Shown here: positions 39,689 through 48,139 of the stretch, one piece after another | Position numbering within the stretch: position 1 is the first letter of the stretch | Layout of the letters: the number at the start of each line of letters is the position of its first letter | Assembly: GCF_037976325.1 (NCBI RefSeq) | Contig: NZ_CP150265.1 | Coordinates: 3,901,501-3,965,500 of the forward strand | Direction: 5' to 3' | Length of the DNA stretch: 64,000 nt | DNA from: Paenibacillus sp. FSL K6-3182 | Lineage (GTDB): Bacteria > Bacillota > Bacilli > Paenibacillales > Paenibacillaceae | Program-made: the position numbers and the translations under genes | Notes under the pieces: model-generated | Databases searched by the model: none | What the model was told of the DNA's origin: nothing | The model's input: only the letters and a program-made list of their open reading frames with translations

Positions 39689-40117
39689 ATGGCAGTTGAT
39701 GTTTATATGAATTTCAATGGGAATTGTCGTGAAGCGGTCGAATATTATGCGCAAGTGTTTGGGGCTGAAATTACAAATTTCACTACTTTCAGCGATATTC
39801 CACCAAACCCAGAATATCCCCTTCCTGAGGAAGCAAAAAACTTAGTCATGCACGCTCGCTTAAACATTTTAGGCAGCAATGTTATGTTTTCTGATGTATT
39901 CCCTGGAATGCCCTTTATTGAAGGAAACAATATAAGCCTTTCGATCGTCAGTAAAGATAAAGATGAAGTAACATTACTATTTCATAAGCTGAAGGAAAAC
40001 GGTACGGTCCTAATGGAACTCCAAGAAACGTTCTGGAGCAAATGCTACGGCCAAGTAAAGGACAAGCTTGGCATCTTGTGGCAACTGAACGTTGAAGATG
40101 AGGCAGCTAACGGCTAA
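39689..40117 (+). CDS. VOC family protein (PhnB/glyoxalase-like)
   Basis: 142 aa with the PhnB-like pattern: VYMNFNGNCREAVEYYAQVFGAEI, then HARLNILGSNVMFSDVFPG, and the end FWSKCYGQVKDKLGILWQLN. The vicinal-oxygen-chelate fold covers many small-molecule enzymes and resistance proteins, so the role cannot be assigned. The ATG at 39689 has AAGGAGTGAATAAA upstream; a GTG nine bases earlier is inside the ribosome site. A strong terminator follows. Confidence 0.9.
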   Translation: MAVDVYMNFNGNCREAVEYYAQVFGAEITNFTTFSDIPPNPEYPLPEEAKNLVMHARLNILGSNVMFSDVFPGMPFIEGNNISLSIVSKDKDEVTLLFHKLKENGTVLMELQETFWSKCYGQVKDKLGILWQLNVEDEAANG

Positions 40118-40131
40118 CAAACATTAAGGTT

Positions 40132-40186
40132 AAAAAGGATCGGGGTCTCTTCTTTTTATAAGAATAGTGCCCGATCCTTTTTTTTT
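40132..40186. terminator. Terminator after the VOC gene
   Basis: GGATCGGG (40137-40144) pairs with CCCGATCC (40170-40177) around an internally structured loop, followed by nine T. Five A precede it, so it may also serve the convergent DUF1697 gene. Confidence 0.9.
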
Positions 40187-40202
40187 CGCTCAAACACTGT
40201 AC

Positions 40203-40739
40203 TTATTTTAAAGCTTTTGCCATTGCATCAAGCTTCATAATTGTTTTCCAGTTTCGAGCTGTAGCTGGCAGTAAATTTTGAAATTTTTTGGGCAGCTTGG
40301 AATCAAGAATACTGTTTCGATAAAGCACATAAATTTCTTTGCCGCTTATGTAATATTCATCATTGCCTAGGTCTACATCAGGCAAATTATTAATTTGTTC
40401 TTGTGTAGGCGCCTCTTTTAATAAAGTGAGATGTATACTCTGACCTTCGGTCAACTCAGCCGCATTGAATGGTGATTTATCAATAATGCTTTCAAGTTCA
40501 TCCGTCGTCCTCAGTATTACAGCGATATTAAATCCAAACACTTCACTAATCTGCTTCTCAATTGTCTCTTCTAGTTTGTTTGCATTCTCGTTTGATTCGA
40601 AAATGACATTCCCGCTGTTAATATACGTCTGCACACGTGCAAAGCCAAGCTCCTCAAACATTCGTTTAAGCTCAGCCATTTTTATCATATTATTGCCGCC
40701 AACATTAATTCCTCGTAAAAGCGCAAAATAAATGCTCAT
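40203..40739 (-). CDS. DUF1697 domain-containing protein
   Basis: 178 aa opening MSIYFALLRGINVGGNNMI. KMAELKRMFEELGFARVQTYINSGNVIFES, the hallmark of DUF1697 proteins (ferredoxin-like fold, function unknown), follows. The C-terminal part ends KLPKKFQNLLPATARNWKTIMKL, also conserved. AAAGGATG precedes the ATG. Monocistronic, convergent with the VOC gene. Confidence 0.92.
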   Translation of the reverse strand: MSIYFALLRGINVGGNNMIKMAELKRMFEELGFARVQTYINSGNVIFESNENANKLEETIEKQISEVFGFNIAVILRTTDELESIIDKSPFNAAELTEGQSIHLTLLKEAPTQEQINNLPDVDLGNDEYYISGKEIYVLYRNSILDSKLPKKFQNLLPATARNWKTIMKLDAMAKALK

Positions 40740-40959
40740 CTACAAACATCCTTTCTTTCAACTGCTGATGTTATTTGACATTTATAGTATAACTGATTTT
40801 GCCATATATCAAGTACGCCATTATTCGTCAAACAATCCTATAAATCGTTCCTACCGTTTGACATACTTTTCTGATAAAATCGTATATTCTTGTCTTGTTC
40901 TTATGCAAGCATACACGCTAATATGACAATTATTTTTATAAAGAAAGAGGAGATGAACC

Positions 40960-41253
40960 ATGTTGATCAAAAAGAAAAATGATATTGCATTTATTTTAGA
41001 AAACTTCAAGCAACTAGCCCAGTGGGATGCAACCGGTCAAAAATTTTATTTTGTATTCGCAGATCGCAAACGTGGAGGACAGTGGACTCTAATGAATAAC
41101 AGTGAGGATCGATTCAGCGTACATGGATTAGGTGAAGATTACATGGATGAGCAGGAGTATTTCTTTGACGAGTCTAGCCAAATTCACTCATTCTTATGGG
41201 AAAATCGAGCTGCTTTTAATGCCGCCTTAAAACCTGCCACGATGTGCAGCTAG
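40960..41253 (+). CDS. Hypothetical 97-aa cytosolic protein
   Basis: No family recognised. The protein is soluble and acidic, with aromatic-rich beta-type stretches (GQKFYFVFADRKRGGQWTLMN, DEQEYFFDESSQIHSFLWENR). GAGGAGATGAACC before the ATG is a strong ribosome site. An isolated gene closed by a perfect terminator, so expression is likely. Confidence 0.7.
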   Translation: MLIKKKNDIAFILENFKQLAQWDATGQKFYFVFADRKRGGQWTLMNNSEDRFSVHGLGEDYMDEQEYFFDESSQIHSFLWENRAAFNAALKPATMCS

Positions 41254-41272
41254 ACGAAGATTAACATAAATA

Positions 41273-41308
41273 ACACAAAACACACCTTTTTAAGCGTGTG
41301 TTTTGTGT
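41273..41308. terminator. Bidirectional terminator at 41.3 kb
   Basis: A perfect 13-bp stem ACACAAAACACAC/GTGTGTTTTGTGT with a 10-base loop between convergent genes. Confidence 0.8.
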
Positions 41309-41322
41309 ATTGATTCTATAGA

Positions 41323-42222
41323 TTATTTCTTAAAACTCAGCCGCTGCTGAAGCAGCGCAGCAAGCTCCCCCGCATCATCCCATATCATTGGCCTAATGGA
41401 CTCCGGCTGAACGCACAGCTCGTCCTCCTGTGTGCTATTCATTGTCCACACGACCTCAACATTTGCGCCAAGCGCATACCCAGCTGCAAAATAAACCTCC
41501 GGTGAATGGCTTGTAATATCCGCAATGATAAGCTTGCTTTCAGCTAGCTTCGTTATGGAATGATTTTCATTGCCGCCTGTATCTGATTGTTGAAACATAA
41601 ACGGCAAATAACCAAACTGCTCTAATTTCGGAAATACATGCTCAAACCATTCCGCTCGCAATGGCTGATTGTCTGGAAGCAGCACACCGCAGGTTTTCAA
41701 CTTCCTTCCCCCTGTTCTTGCTGCCGCTTCGTTCCATCCCTTTTCCGTAAGCTTGAAAGTAATCCCTTCTCTAACAATCAATTGAGCTTCCCTTAGTTTC
41801 TCCACAATGTACACGAGCTCTTGTAGGTTTGGGGAATAAGTTAAATTAAAATTTTGCGAAAGCGGCTGAATGACGATCGGTTGTCCAGGATCATCGGAAT
41901 GACGATATAAATATTGAAGAAGCCGTGCTTCTTTATCTTCAATTGTAAGCGGAATATGTGGTGCTTTCTCAATCGTTTCCAAGTCATCAATTGTAAGAGT
42001 AATCTTTTCACCACAATCTAATTGTTCTCTAATGTACCCCGATATAATGGGAAAACGTTTATTTTTTATAGGATAGGACAATGAGTTAATAGCAAGGTAA
42101 CTATCTCTTAATAAACTGTAATAACTTCCCGGTGCGCAGTTGCAGCCCAAATAGCGCTCATACTCACCTTTTTGTTCGATGGGTACGATCTCAGAACAGA
42201 ACAAGCAGCGTTTCTTTTCCAT
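41323..42222 (-). CDS. Three-domain protein: Cys-rich N-terminus, winged-helix-like middle, deoxyribosyltransferase/TIR-like C-terminus
   Basis: 299 aa. Residues 1-35 hold CLFC and CNC, a probable zinc ribbon. Residues ~95-190 look like a winged helix (ARLLQYLYRH, ELVYIVEKLREAQLIV, ITFKLTEKGWNEAAAR). The C-terminal ~110 residues resemble the nucleoside 2-deoxyribosyltransferase/TIR-like fold: CGVLLPDNQPLRAEWFEHVF, then KLAESKLIIADITSHSPEVYFAAGYALG. In active relatives the last motif carries a Glu (Y-x-E-L-G-Y-A type); here it is A-A, so catalysis may be lost and a sensor role is possible. The start is the ATG at 42220-42222 after GGGAGG, or another six bases upstream. Function unknown. Confidence 0.6.
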   Translation of the reverse strand: MEKKRCLFCSEIVPIEQKGEYERYLGCNCAPGSYYSLLRDSYLAINSLSYPIKNKRFPIISGYIREQLDCGEKITLTIDDLETIEKAPHIPLTIEDKEARLLQYLYRHSDDPGQPIVIQPLSQNFNLTYSPNLQELVYIVEKLREAQLIVREGITFKLTEKGWNEAAARTGGRKLKTCGVLLPDNQPLRAEWFEHVFPKLEQFGYLPFMFQQSDTGGNENHSITKLAESKLIIADITSHSPEVYFAAGYALGANVEVVWTMNSTQEDELCVQPESIRPMIWDDAGELAALLQQRLSFKK

Positions 42223-42350
42223 GATCATATAACCTCCCTGTTTACATATCTTTCGCATATCTTATATGAATTCAGGGGCATAACGTCATTAATATTTATT
42301 AATATAGCTGGTAATATTTTCTGATCTTCCATTTCACTGCTTTGCCTATT

Positions 42351-42788
42351 CTAATCTTCATGCCTATTTCCGCACTTATTCTGCTTGCATGCAGCGCATC
42401 GTTCAGTACGATCCTCCGAGTAATTAGCTTGTTCACGATTTGGAATCATGCGGTACAATGCCTCAGTTTCCCCATTCCAACAATCAATTTCACGATAAAT
42501 GTCCACAAGTGGTGGCGGGGATTCTTTTTCATATGACCACTCACTAAATATTTCGGTTTCTCGCCTGTCTATTCGATATTTATGATCACCTTGTGATAAA
42601 GAATACGAGTTGCCGCTAATTTTCACAATAACATGAAGAATTAACGCAGAAATAAGCATAACCATTCCGGATTTCAAATTATTCGTCAAGCATAGCACCA
42701 GAATGGAGAACAAAATTGCGGGAAAAATAAAAAGAAGCGAAAAAAGATGAACGATCAGCTTCAATAATAAAGTCCCTGCATTATGCAT
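42351..42788 (-). CDS. Hypothetical membrane protein, 145 aa
   Basis: Two adjacent membrane helices (LLLKLIVHLFSLLFIFPAILFSILVLCL and MVMLISALILHVIVKIS) are followed by a hydrophilic domain with an unusual Cys-rich end (CAACKQNKCGNRHED). That end could bind a metal. No family recognised. AAGGAG lies six bases before the ATG. It lies upstream of the three-domain protein on the same strand (about 130 bases apart). Both have Cys-pair motifs and they may be functionally linked. Confidence 0.6.
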   Translation of the reverse strand: MHNAGTLLLKLIVHLFSLLFIFPAILFSILVLCLTNNLKSGMVMLISALILHVIVKISGNSYSLSQGDHKYRIDRRETEIFSEWSYEKESPPPLVDIYREIDCWNGETEALYRMIPNREQANYSEDRTERCAACKQNKCGNRHED

Positions 42789-42879
42789 CGCATGCTCCTT
42801 TGAACGAATTTTTGCTCGTTATAGGATATGCGGTAACAGGTTATCCTTATTTTCAAAACAATTTACCACCTTGAATAAG

Positions 42880-42906
42880 AAAAACTGCTGTAATCAATTA
42901 CAGCAG
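42880..42906 (-). terminator. Terminator after the acyl-CoA thioesterase gene
   Basis: CTGCTGTAAT-tg-ATTACAGCAG stem read on the minus strand, followed by TTTTTC. Confidence 0.85.
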
Positions 42907-42928
42907 CTTAGTGAAACCAATTATACGT

Positions 42929-43543
42929 TTACCAGTCCGAACCCCAAGCCGATTCGTAACCTTTATTAATGGAATGCTGTGGGACTGATTTGGACTGCAC
43001 TTCTTTAAAAGCATAATCTGTTCCCATGTAGTTGGCAAAATGCTTACTCTCTTGTCTTCGTATACGTCTTGCCTCTTTCCTATCTGGTGCAGTAGAGAAC
43101 AATAGCCGCTCTTCATCTGATTCGGCTAATACGCCAGGGACTACTGTTGGTTTATCGTCATCGCCTAATGCAACAAACGTCAGGAATGAGGTAGCGCACA
43201 CCTTGCGACCGCCTGTAAGCAAATCCTCCGTCACTACTCGGACAAACACCTCCATAGACGTTTTATGTGACCAAGTAACGAAAGCCGATAAGCTTACTGC
43301 ATCGCCTTTTCTTACTGGATGAAGAAAATCGACGGAGTCCGTAGAAGCCGTAACGACGGGACGACGAGCATGCTTCGTTGCGGCTATCGTAGCCACATCA
43401 TCTATATATGCCATAAGCTTTCCACCAAAAATCGTTCCGTGATGATTGGTATCTGGCGGAAGAACAATCGATTCCTTAATGGTTAGTGATGCTGATGCTG
43501 GTCTTGATGATAAAGGGACAGCTAATTTTTCTAATACGTTCAT
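42929..43543 (-). CDS. Acyl-CoA thioesterase, hotdog fold (YkhA-like)
   Basis: 204 aa. The catalytic region NHHGTIFGGKLMAYIDDVA shows the N-x-x-G...D pattern of the hexameric BACH/YciA type. It continues with RPVVTASTDSVDFLHPVRKGD and GRKVCATSFLTFVALGDD. It hydrolyses acyl-CoA thioesters. The C-terminal ~60 residues (SDEERLLFSTAPDRKEARRIRRQ) are typical of Bacillales members. The frame opens at 43597, but AAAGGTG lies five bases before the ATG at 43541-43543. Divergent from a LysR regulator. Confidence 0.92.
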   Translation of the reverse strand: MNVLEKLAVPLSSRPASASLTIKESIVLPPDTNHHGTIFGGKLMAYIDDVATIAATKHARRPVVTASTDSVDFLHPVRKGDAVSLSAFVTWSHKTSMEVFVRVVTEDLLTGGRKVCATSFLTFVALGDDDKPTVVPGVLAESDEERLLFSTAPDRKEARRIRRQESKHFANYMGTDYAFKEVQSKSVPQHSINKGYESAWGSDW

Positions 43544-43710
43544 GGTAACACCTTTTTTCTTCATAAAATTTTTCGATAACGCTAAGTTTACACCCATCTT
43601 ATATATAGGTAAAATACATATATCGCATAGTTTTCATTCCTTTTCACTATAGGTGCTCATAAAGCAGATTATCGATTGATTCCTGCTCTAAAGCTGAAGG
43701 AGCAATATAA

Positions 43711-44601
43711 ATGGATCTTAAACATTTAAATTATTTTGTCGCGGTTGCTGAAGCGGGCAGCTTCACACAAGCCGCACGCAAGCTTCATGTAACCCAGCCC
43801 TCATTATCAAAAATGGTACGGTTACTTGAAGAGGATCTTGGTGCACAGCTAATAGATCGCTCTTCCAAGCAGATCGAATTGACGGATGCCGGCATATCGA
43901 TTCTCCGTTCAGCGAAACAGATTATACAATCCTTTGAGGATATGTCGAGTGAACTTGAGGAAGTAGTAAAATTGAAAAAAGGAACGCTGCGCTTAGGCAT
44001 TCCTCCCATGGTAGGCGGATATTTTTTACCGCTCATTATTGAGAAATTTTTGTCTCATTATCCTCAAATTCGATTGCATGTTATTGAACAGGGCGGGAAA
44101 AGCTTGGAGCAAGATATTCTTCATGGTGAACTGGATTTCAGTATGGTCATTCTTCCCGTTAAGGACGTGGAACGGTATCATGTCCTTCCCTGCATCAACG
44201 AGAATTTGCGCCTTGTTGTTCATGCAGAACACAAGCTTGCTGGTCAGAGCATGATTGAGATGAAGCAGCTAGAATCAGAGCCATTTATTATGTTTCGCAA
44301 AGATTTTACGATTCATCATTTAATTAAAGAACATTGTGAAGCAGCAGGCTTCGAGCCCAAAATCGTGTTTGAGAGCTCGCAATGGGATTTTATGACGGAA
44401 ATGATTGCAGCTAAATACGGTGTAACGCTATTGCCTGAGGGCATATGCCGACAGCTGGACAAAAAACGTTTTGCTTCGGTTTCCGTTGTTCAGCCTGTAA
44501 TCCCATGGCAATTGTCGATGATATGGCGCAAAGACAAGTACTTATCCTTCGCTTCGCGCGAATGGATTCGTTTTATAGAAGCAGAGCTTCAGAAGAAATA
44601 A
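43711..44601 (+). CDS. LysR family transcriptional regulator
   Basis: 296 aa. The N-terminal LysR helix-turn-helix is MDLKHLNYFVAVAEAGSFTQAARKLHVTQPSLSKMVRLLEEDLGAQL. A periplasmic-binding-like effector domain follows (TLRLGIPPMVGGYFLPLIIEKF, HVIEQGGKSLEQDILHGELDFSMVI). It is most similar in feel to the CidR/CitR-type subgroup. GAAGGAGCAATATAA precedes the ATG. It is divergent from the thioesterase gene, which may be its target (inference). Confidence 0.94.
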   Translation: MDLKHLNYFVAVAEAGSFTQAARKLHVTQPSLSKMVRLLEEDLGAQLIDRSSKQIELTDAGISILRSAKQIIQSFEDMSSELEEVVKLKKGTLRLGIPPMVGGYFLPLIIEKFLSHYPQIRLHVIEQGGKSLEQDILHGELDFSMVILPVKDVERYHVLPCINENLRLVVHAEHKLAGQSMIEMKQLESEPFIMFRKDFTIHHLIKEHCEAAGFEPKIVFESSQWDFMTEMIAAKYGVTLLPEGICRQLDKKRFASVSVVQPVIPWQLSMIWRKDKYLSFASREWIRFIEAELQKK

Positions 44602-44602
44602 G

Positions 44603-44639
44603 AAAAAAAGTTCGCAGTGAATACCCTGCGAACTTTTTT
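44603..44639. terminator. Bidirectional terminator between LysR and AraC genes
   Basis: AAAGTTCGCAG/CTGCGAACTTT stem with A7 before and T6-7 after. It touches the AraC stop codon. Confidence 0.9.
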
Positions 44640-45450
44640 ATGCTTTGTCTATTTGATTGCCTTTCCATGAGAACTGCCTTACTTCGGTTGGTGTCTTCCC
44701 CATCTGCTTTTTAACCATCCTTGCAAAATGGAATGTTGATTTGAAACCGCATCTTATTGCAATCTCAGTAATGGATAAACCAGTATGGGTTAAATATTCA
44801 ACAGCCTTTAACACCCGATAATGCCAAAGGTACTTAATCGGGGTCGTTTTTTCGCTCATTCGAAACAATCGAACAAGATGTTCTAGCGAGACACCTGCAT
44901 GCTCAGCGAGCATAGTCAAAGTTAGTTCCTCGTGGTAAGTACTATGAATCAGACATTTCGCCGTTAAAATAGACGGATGAATTTCCTCAAGTGCTCGAGT
45001 CCGCGACATTTCAGAGACATATAACAGGATCGCTGACATACCCAAGCTGCGAAGCAGATCACTTTCGGATGGATGAGCATCTTGCACAGATAGCATTAAA
45101 TCAGTTAACCGATTCATCTCCTCCGAAATGCGCTGACATAGCGGAAGTTCCTCGAAGTAATCTTTTTCCGTCTTGGATATGTCCTCAATATGAATAGATA
45201 TCCAGCGATGCCAGGTTTCACCCTTGCCCCAGAATGTAAACTGTTCATGGTGCCCAGGCTTTAGCAGCACGACAGACCCAGGCGTTATCTCATGAACTTC
45301 ATCATCAATCTCAATGCTCATCTCGCCCGAATGCAGCAGTACGAGCTGTATATCCTCTTGTACACGAGGGCCATAACGACCGTTAGCCGGATAAATAACT
45401 GTGCCTGCGTAAGCCGATTTGATTCTGTTGAACGTTACAGTATTAGCCAT
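44638..45450 (-). CDS. AraC family transcriptional regulator (first AraC-PhyH module)
   Basis: 270 aa. The N-terminal cupin sensor (VQEDIQLVLLHSGEMSIEIDDEVHEITPGSVVLLKPGHHEQF) is followed by the AraC double helix-turn-helix: LTLTMLAEHAGVSLEHLVRLFRMSEKTTPIKYL and LSITEIAIRCGFKSTFHFARMVKKQMGKTP. The ATG at 45448-45450 overlaps the dioxygenase stop (TAATG), so the two are translationally coupled in one operon. It probably senses a sugar or sugar-like ligand and regulates its own operon or a neighbouring glycan gene (inference). Confidence 0.93.
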   Translation of the reverse strand: MANTVTFNRIKSAYAGTVIYPANGRYGPRVQEDIQLVLLHSGEMSIEIDDEVHEITPGSVVLLKPGHHEQFTFWGKGETWHRWISIHIEDISKTEKDYFEELPLCQRISEEMNRLTDLMLSVQDAHPSESDLLRSLGMSAILLYVSEMSRTRALEEIHPSILTAKCLIHSTYHEELTLTMLAEHAGVSLEHLVRLFRMSEKTTPIKYLWHYRVLKAVEYLTHTGLSITEIAIRCGFKSTFHFARMVKKQMGKTPTEVRQFSWKGNQIDKA

Positions 45451-46199
45451 TAAATCAACGCATATTTCTCGCGCAGATCCTCACGCAATGTGACTGCTGA
45501 ATCCTCGCGAATGTAATGACAAACATAAGAACGACGCCAGCGGTCCGTGCTCCGATTACGGTTGGAGGAATGAATTAATAGCTCATGGAAAAAAAGAATA
45601 TCTCCTTTTTCCATAATAACAGGAATCTGTTGATTTAAATCGATGCCCTCTGTCTCGTCCGTCCATTCTTCATGCTCATCGACATTTTTCACCTTGCCAT
45701 GCGGCAGAAGCCCAAGCTTATGCGTGCCAGGAATAACCCATAAGCAGCCGTTTTGTACATCTACCTGCTCTTCCATCGCAATCCAAGCGGCAACCATGGT
45801 CATTGGATCGTTTTTGATATAGTAGTAGTCCTGATGCGCAGCTTGACCAGGCGAACCCGGCTCTTTATAGAAGAACATACTTTGCACGCAAACGGCCTCC
45901 TTCTCCATCAGCTGAGCTAGAGCCCCCCTAACGATCGGAAGCTTCATCACTTGTCGCGAGAAGCTGTCATGCTGGTGCGGGTTGAATAGCCGAGTAGAAT
46001 AGCGTGCTTTCTCGGAGGTGCGTGCCCAATCCGGCGTTTCATCAAGTGGCGTAGAACGCAGTTCATAAATATGTCTATTAAAAGCATCGATTAAATCCGC
46101 GCTGCAGCCTTTTTTGATAATAACAAATCCGTCTTTATGATATTGCTCCAGTTGTTCGTTAGATAGCGGCTTTAAAAGTTCGCTTTGTGTTGTAAGCAT
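45450..46199 (-). CDS. Phytanoyl-CoA dioxygenase (PhyH) family protein
   Basis: 249 aa. Fe(II)/2-oxoglutarate-dependent oxygenase fold with the iron triad in AAHQDYYYIKNDP (H-x-D) and HELLIHSSNRNRS (distal His). An Arg for 2-oxoglutarate follows (WRRSYVCHYI). GCLWVIPGTHKLGLLP is the typical loop. The substrate is unknown; bacterial PhyH proteins hydroxylate diverse small molecules. A weak ribosome site (GGGGAT) lies about ten bases before the ATG. It is the first gene of a two-gene operon with an AraC regulator. Confidence 0.9.
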   Translation of the reverse strand: MLTTQSELLKPLSNEQLEQYHKDGFVIIKKGCSADLIDAFNRHIYELRSTPLDETPDWARTSEKARYSTRLFNPHQHDSFSRQVMKLPIVRGALAQLMEKEAVCVQSMFFYKEPGSPGQAAHQDYYYIKNDPMTMVAAWIAMEEQVDVQNGCLWVIPGTHKLGLLPHGKVKNVDEHEEWTDETEGIDLNQQIPVIMEKGDILFFHELLIHSSNRNRSTDRWRRSYVCHYIREDSAVTLREDLREKYALI

Positions 46200-46344
46200 A
46201 ATGATAATCCCCTCTCCATTATTCGAGTGTGATTGACGCTGCTTGCAGATGTTTTGCTATACTTGTATATTACTGCGCCGATCCTTCTTCAACAATGGCT
46301 CTGATTATCATCTTTGTGTCTGAAATTGATATATCCGTCATTCT

Positions 46345-46390
46345 AAAAAAAGACTGCTAACCTCAGCATTACCTGCTCGGTCATCAGTCC
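46345..46390 (-). terminator. Terminator after the acetylesterase-type gene
   Basis: On the minus strand GGACTG (46385-46390) pairs with CAGTC (46352-46356) around an internally structured loop, followed by seven T. Confidence 0.65.
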
Positions 46391-46469
46391 TTGCTTATTC
46401 GATTACAATTTTATATGCGTCTGTTTCTATTCCAACCGCTTTCTTTCACTGAAATCTGAAAAAAGTCGT

Positions 46470-47876
46470 TTATATTTCAGCAACCGTTTCCACATTGTAA
46501 AAAGCCAGCATCGGCAAATAAGTCCCCGTATCAATCAGCATCTGAGATGCCGGATTCGTCTGATATGCACCATGAACACTAAGTTTGCCGCTTGGCTTTC
46601 TCGATAATTTAAGCAACACTTCATTGCTCGATATAATTTTCCAGCCATTCAATAGAATAGCACCCTCTTCGTCCTCTATACCAAACAAATCCGCATGTGG
46701 ATTTATCGCAAATAGTCGTTCCGATACATGCTTAAAGCGCAGCTTAATGGCATGTGAATCCGATTCATGTTCCTGTATGTAAATAGCATGTTCCAAATTA
46801 GGTGGGTACGCCTGCCGCTGTAAACCGTAAACCGCTTGCAATGCTATATTCGCCGCACGGCTCCCAATTATTAAATTTCCTGCAGGACTGTTGTGAATAT
46901 CGTCAGACATCGGACAATCAAGAGAAGGTATGACAGAAACCGAAGGTATGGATATAGCAGCTTGCCGCTGTGCTTCGCGTACCTTCCCCCATTGTTTATC
47001 GTGATGCTCTTTGTCTTCTTGAATATTGGTGAAGCGGTTAAGCTGGACCGTTATAAAGGGAAGCTCAGTTATGTTCAAATCCTTACGCCAATAATGAACA
47101 ACCTTTGAAAAACGCTCCAAGTAAGTATCGGCGCTTTCAGAATTGCAGTCGGAACTGCCTTGGTTCCATACCACGCCAGCCACTTTGCCGCCGCAGCGCT
47201 GCACCGTTTCGATCATATTTCGATAAAGATGACCTTCTTCATCAGGATTCCATGCACGAAGCGCTGAACCGCCAAGAGCCGTTTGTACGAAACCAATAGG
47301 ATAATGAAGCTCATTTTGCAACAACTTGCCAAAATGGAGCCACGGACTATGTGCTGGATTTACCCACTCCATATTCACCTCATGGATCGTTGCCGTGGAG
47401 TCGTTGAACGGATGCGTTGCGAGATCCCACAATCCGTTATTTCTTAGCAAATGAACCCCTAGCATCGGACTATCTTCCACCGTTCCTCTTCCATAACCTG
47501 CCGCATTGCTTTGACCGGCTATGATCCATAGATCTCCGACACCGATATGATGGATCATATCTCCGCGAATCGCTCCTGAACCAAGTAGCGCATTCTGATC
47601 ATGCTGCAAGCAAGTTTCTAACCGGTATAAACCACCATTCGGAACATGTAAGGTAACTCGCCATCCATTCTCACCAACCATTTCACATGGTGTCCAGCTT
47701 AATACATCACTGCCGTTATTCTCATGAACCACTCTTGCAAACACTTGGAATGGACCAATGTGCACTGCCTGGTCCACTTCCCAAATGCCCGATAACGCAA
47801 GCTTACCTCTTCCGTCTACTTGCTGAATAATTTCCCAAGCCACAGGACCTTTCTCCAAAAAAACGCCAAATGACAT
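46470..47876 (-). CDS. Sialate O-acetylesterase-type carbohydrate esterase
   Basis: About 468 aa of the SGNH/SASA type. The nucleophile is in IIAGQSNAAGYGRG (G-Q-S-N). Further blocks are IGFVQTALGGSALRAWN, GVVWNQGSSDCNSESADTYLERF, and the catalytic D-x-x-H in MSDDIHNSPAGN. No signal peptide is evident, so it probably acts on imported oligosaccharides. The ATG at 47874-47876 is 11 bases from GGAGG. Two TTG codons closer to the ribosome site (47882 and 47885) are alternatives. Deacetylation of pectin- or hemicellulose-derived sugars would fit the glycan operon downstream in the window (inference). Confidence 0.85.
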   Translation of the reverse strand: MSFGVFLEKGPVAWEIIQQVDGRGKLALSGIWEVDQAVHIGPFQVFARVVHENNGSDVLSWTPCEMVGENGWRVTLHVPNGGLYRLETCLQHDQNALLGSGAIRGDMIHHIGVGDLWIIAGQSNAAGYGRGTVEDSPMLGVHLLRNNGLWDLATHPFNDSTATIHEVNMEWVNPAHSPWLHFGKLLQNELHYPIGFVQTALGGSALRAWNPDEEGHLYRNMIETVQRCGGKVAGVVWNQGSSDCNSESADTYLERFSKVVHYWRKDLNITELPFITVQLNRFTNIQEDKEHHDKQWGKVREAQRQAAISIPSVSVIPSLDCPMSDDIHNSPAGNLIIGSRAANIALQAVYGLQRQAYPPNLEHAIYIQEHESDSHAIKLRFKHVSERLFAINPHADLFGIEDEEGAILLNGWKIISSNEVLLKLSRKPSGKLSVHGAYQTNPASQMLIDTGTYLPMLAFYNVETVAEI

Positions 47877-48139
47877 GATCAACAAAACCTCCTTTCCTAA
47901 TCCGTTCTCCTTACAATAATACTCTTCTTCTTGAATGACTTATATAATAAGTTGGCAATTATTTCTTCATTAGCTGTTTCTTTATGCGCGGCCAAAAGTT
48001 TCAAAAAAAAGTGAAACAAAAAATGGAAATTTATCGTTTAGAATGTAACATACATCATCGGCATCTATACATTAGGACCAATTAAATACCCATTCAAACA
48101 ATTGTAATCGCCTAATTGCAAAAAAAGGAGTGCTAACCT

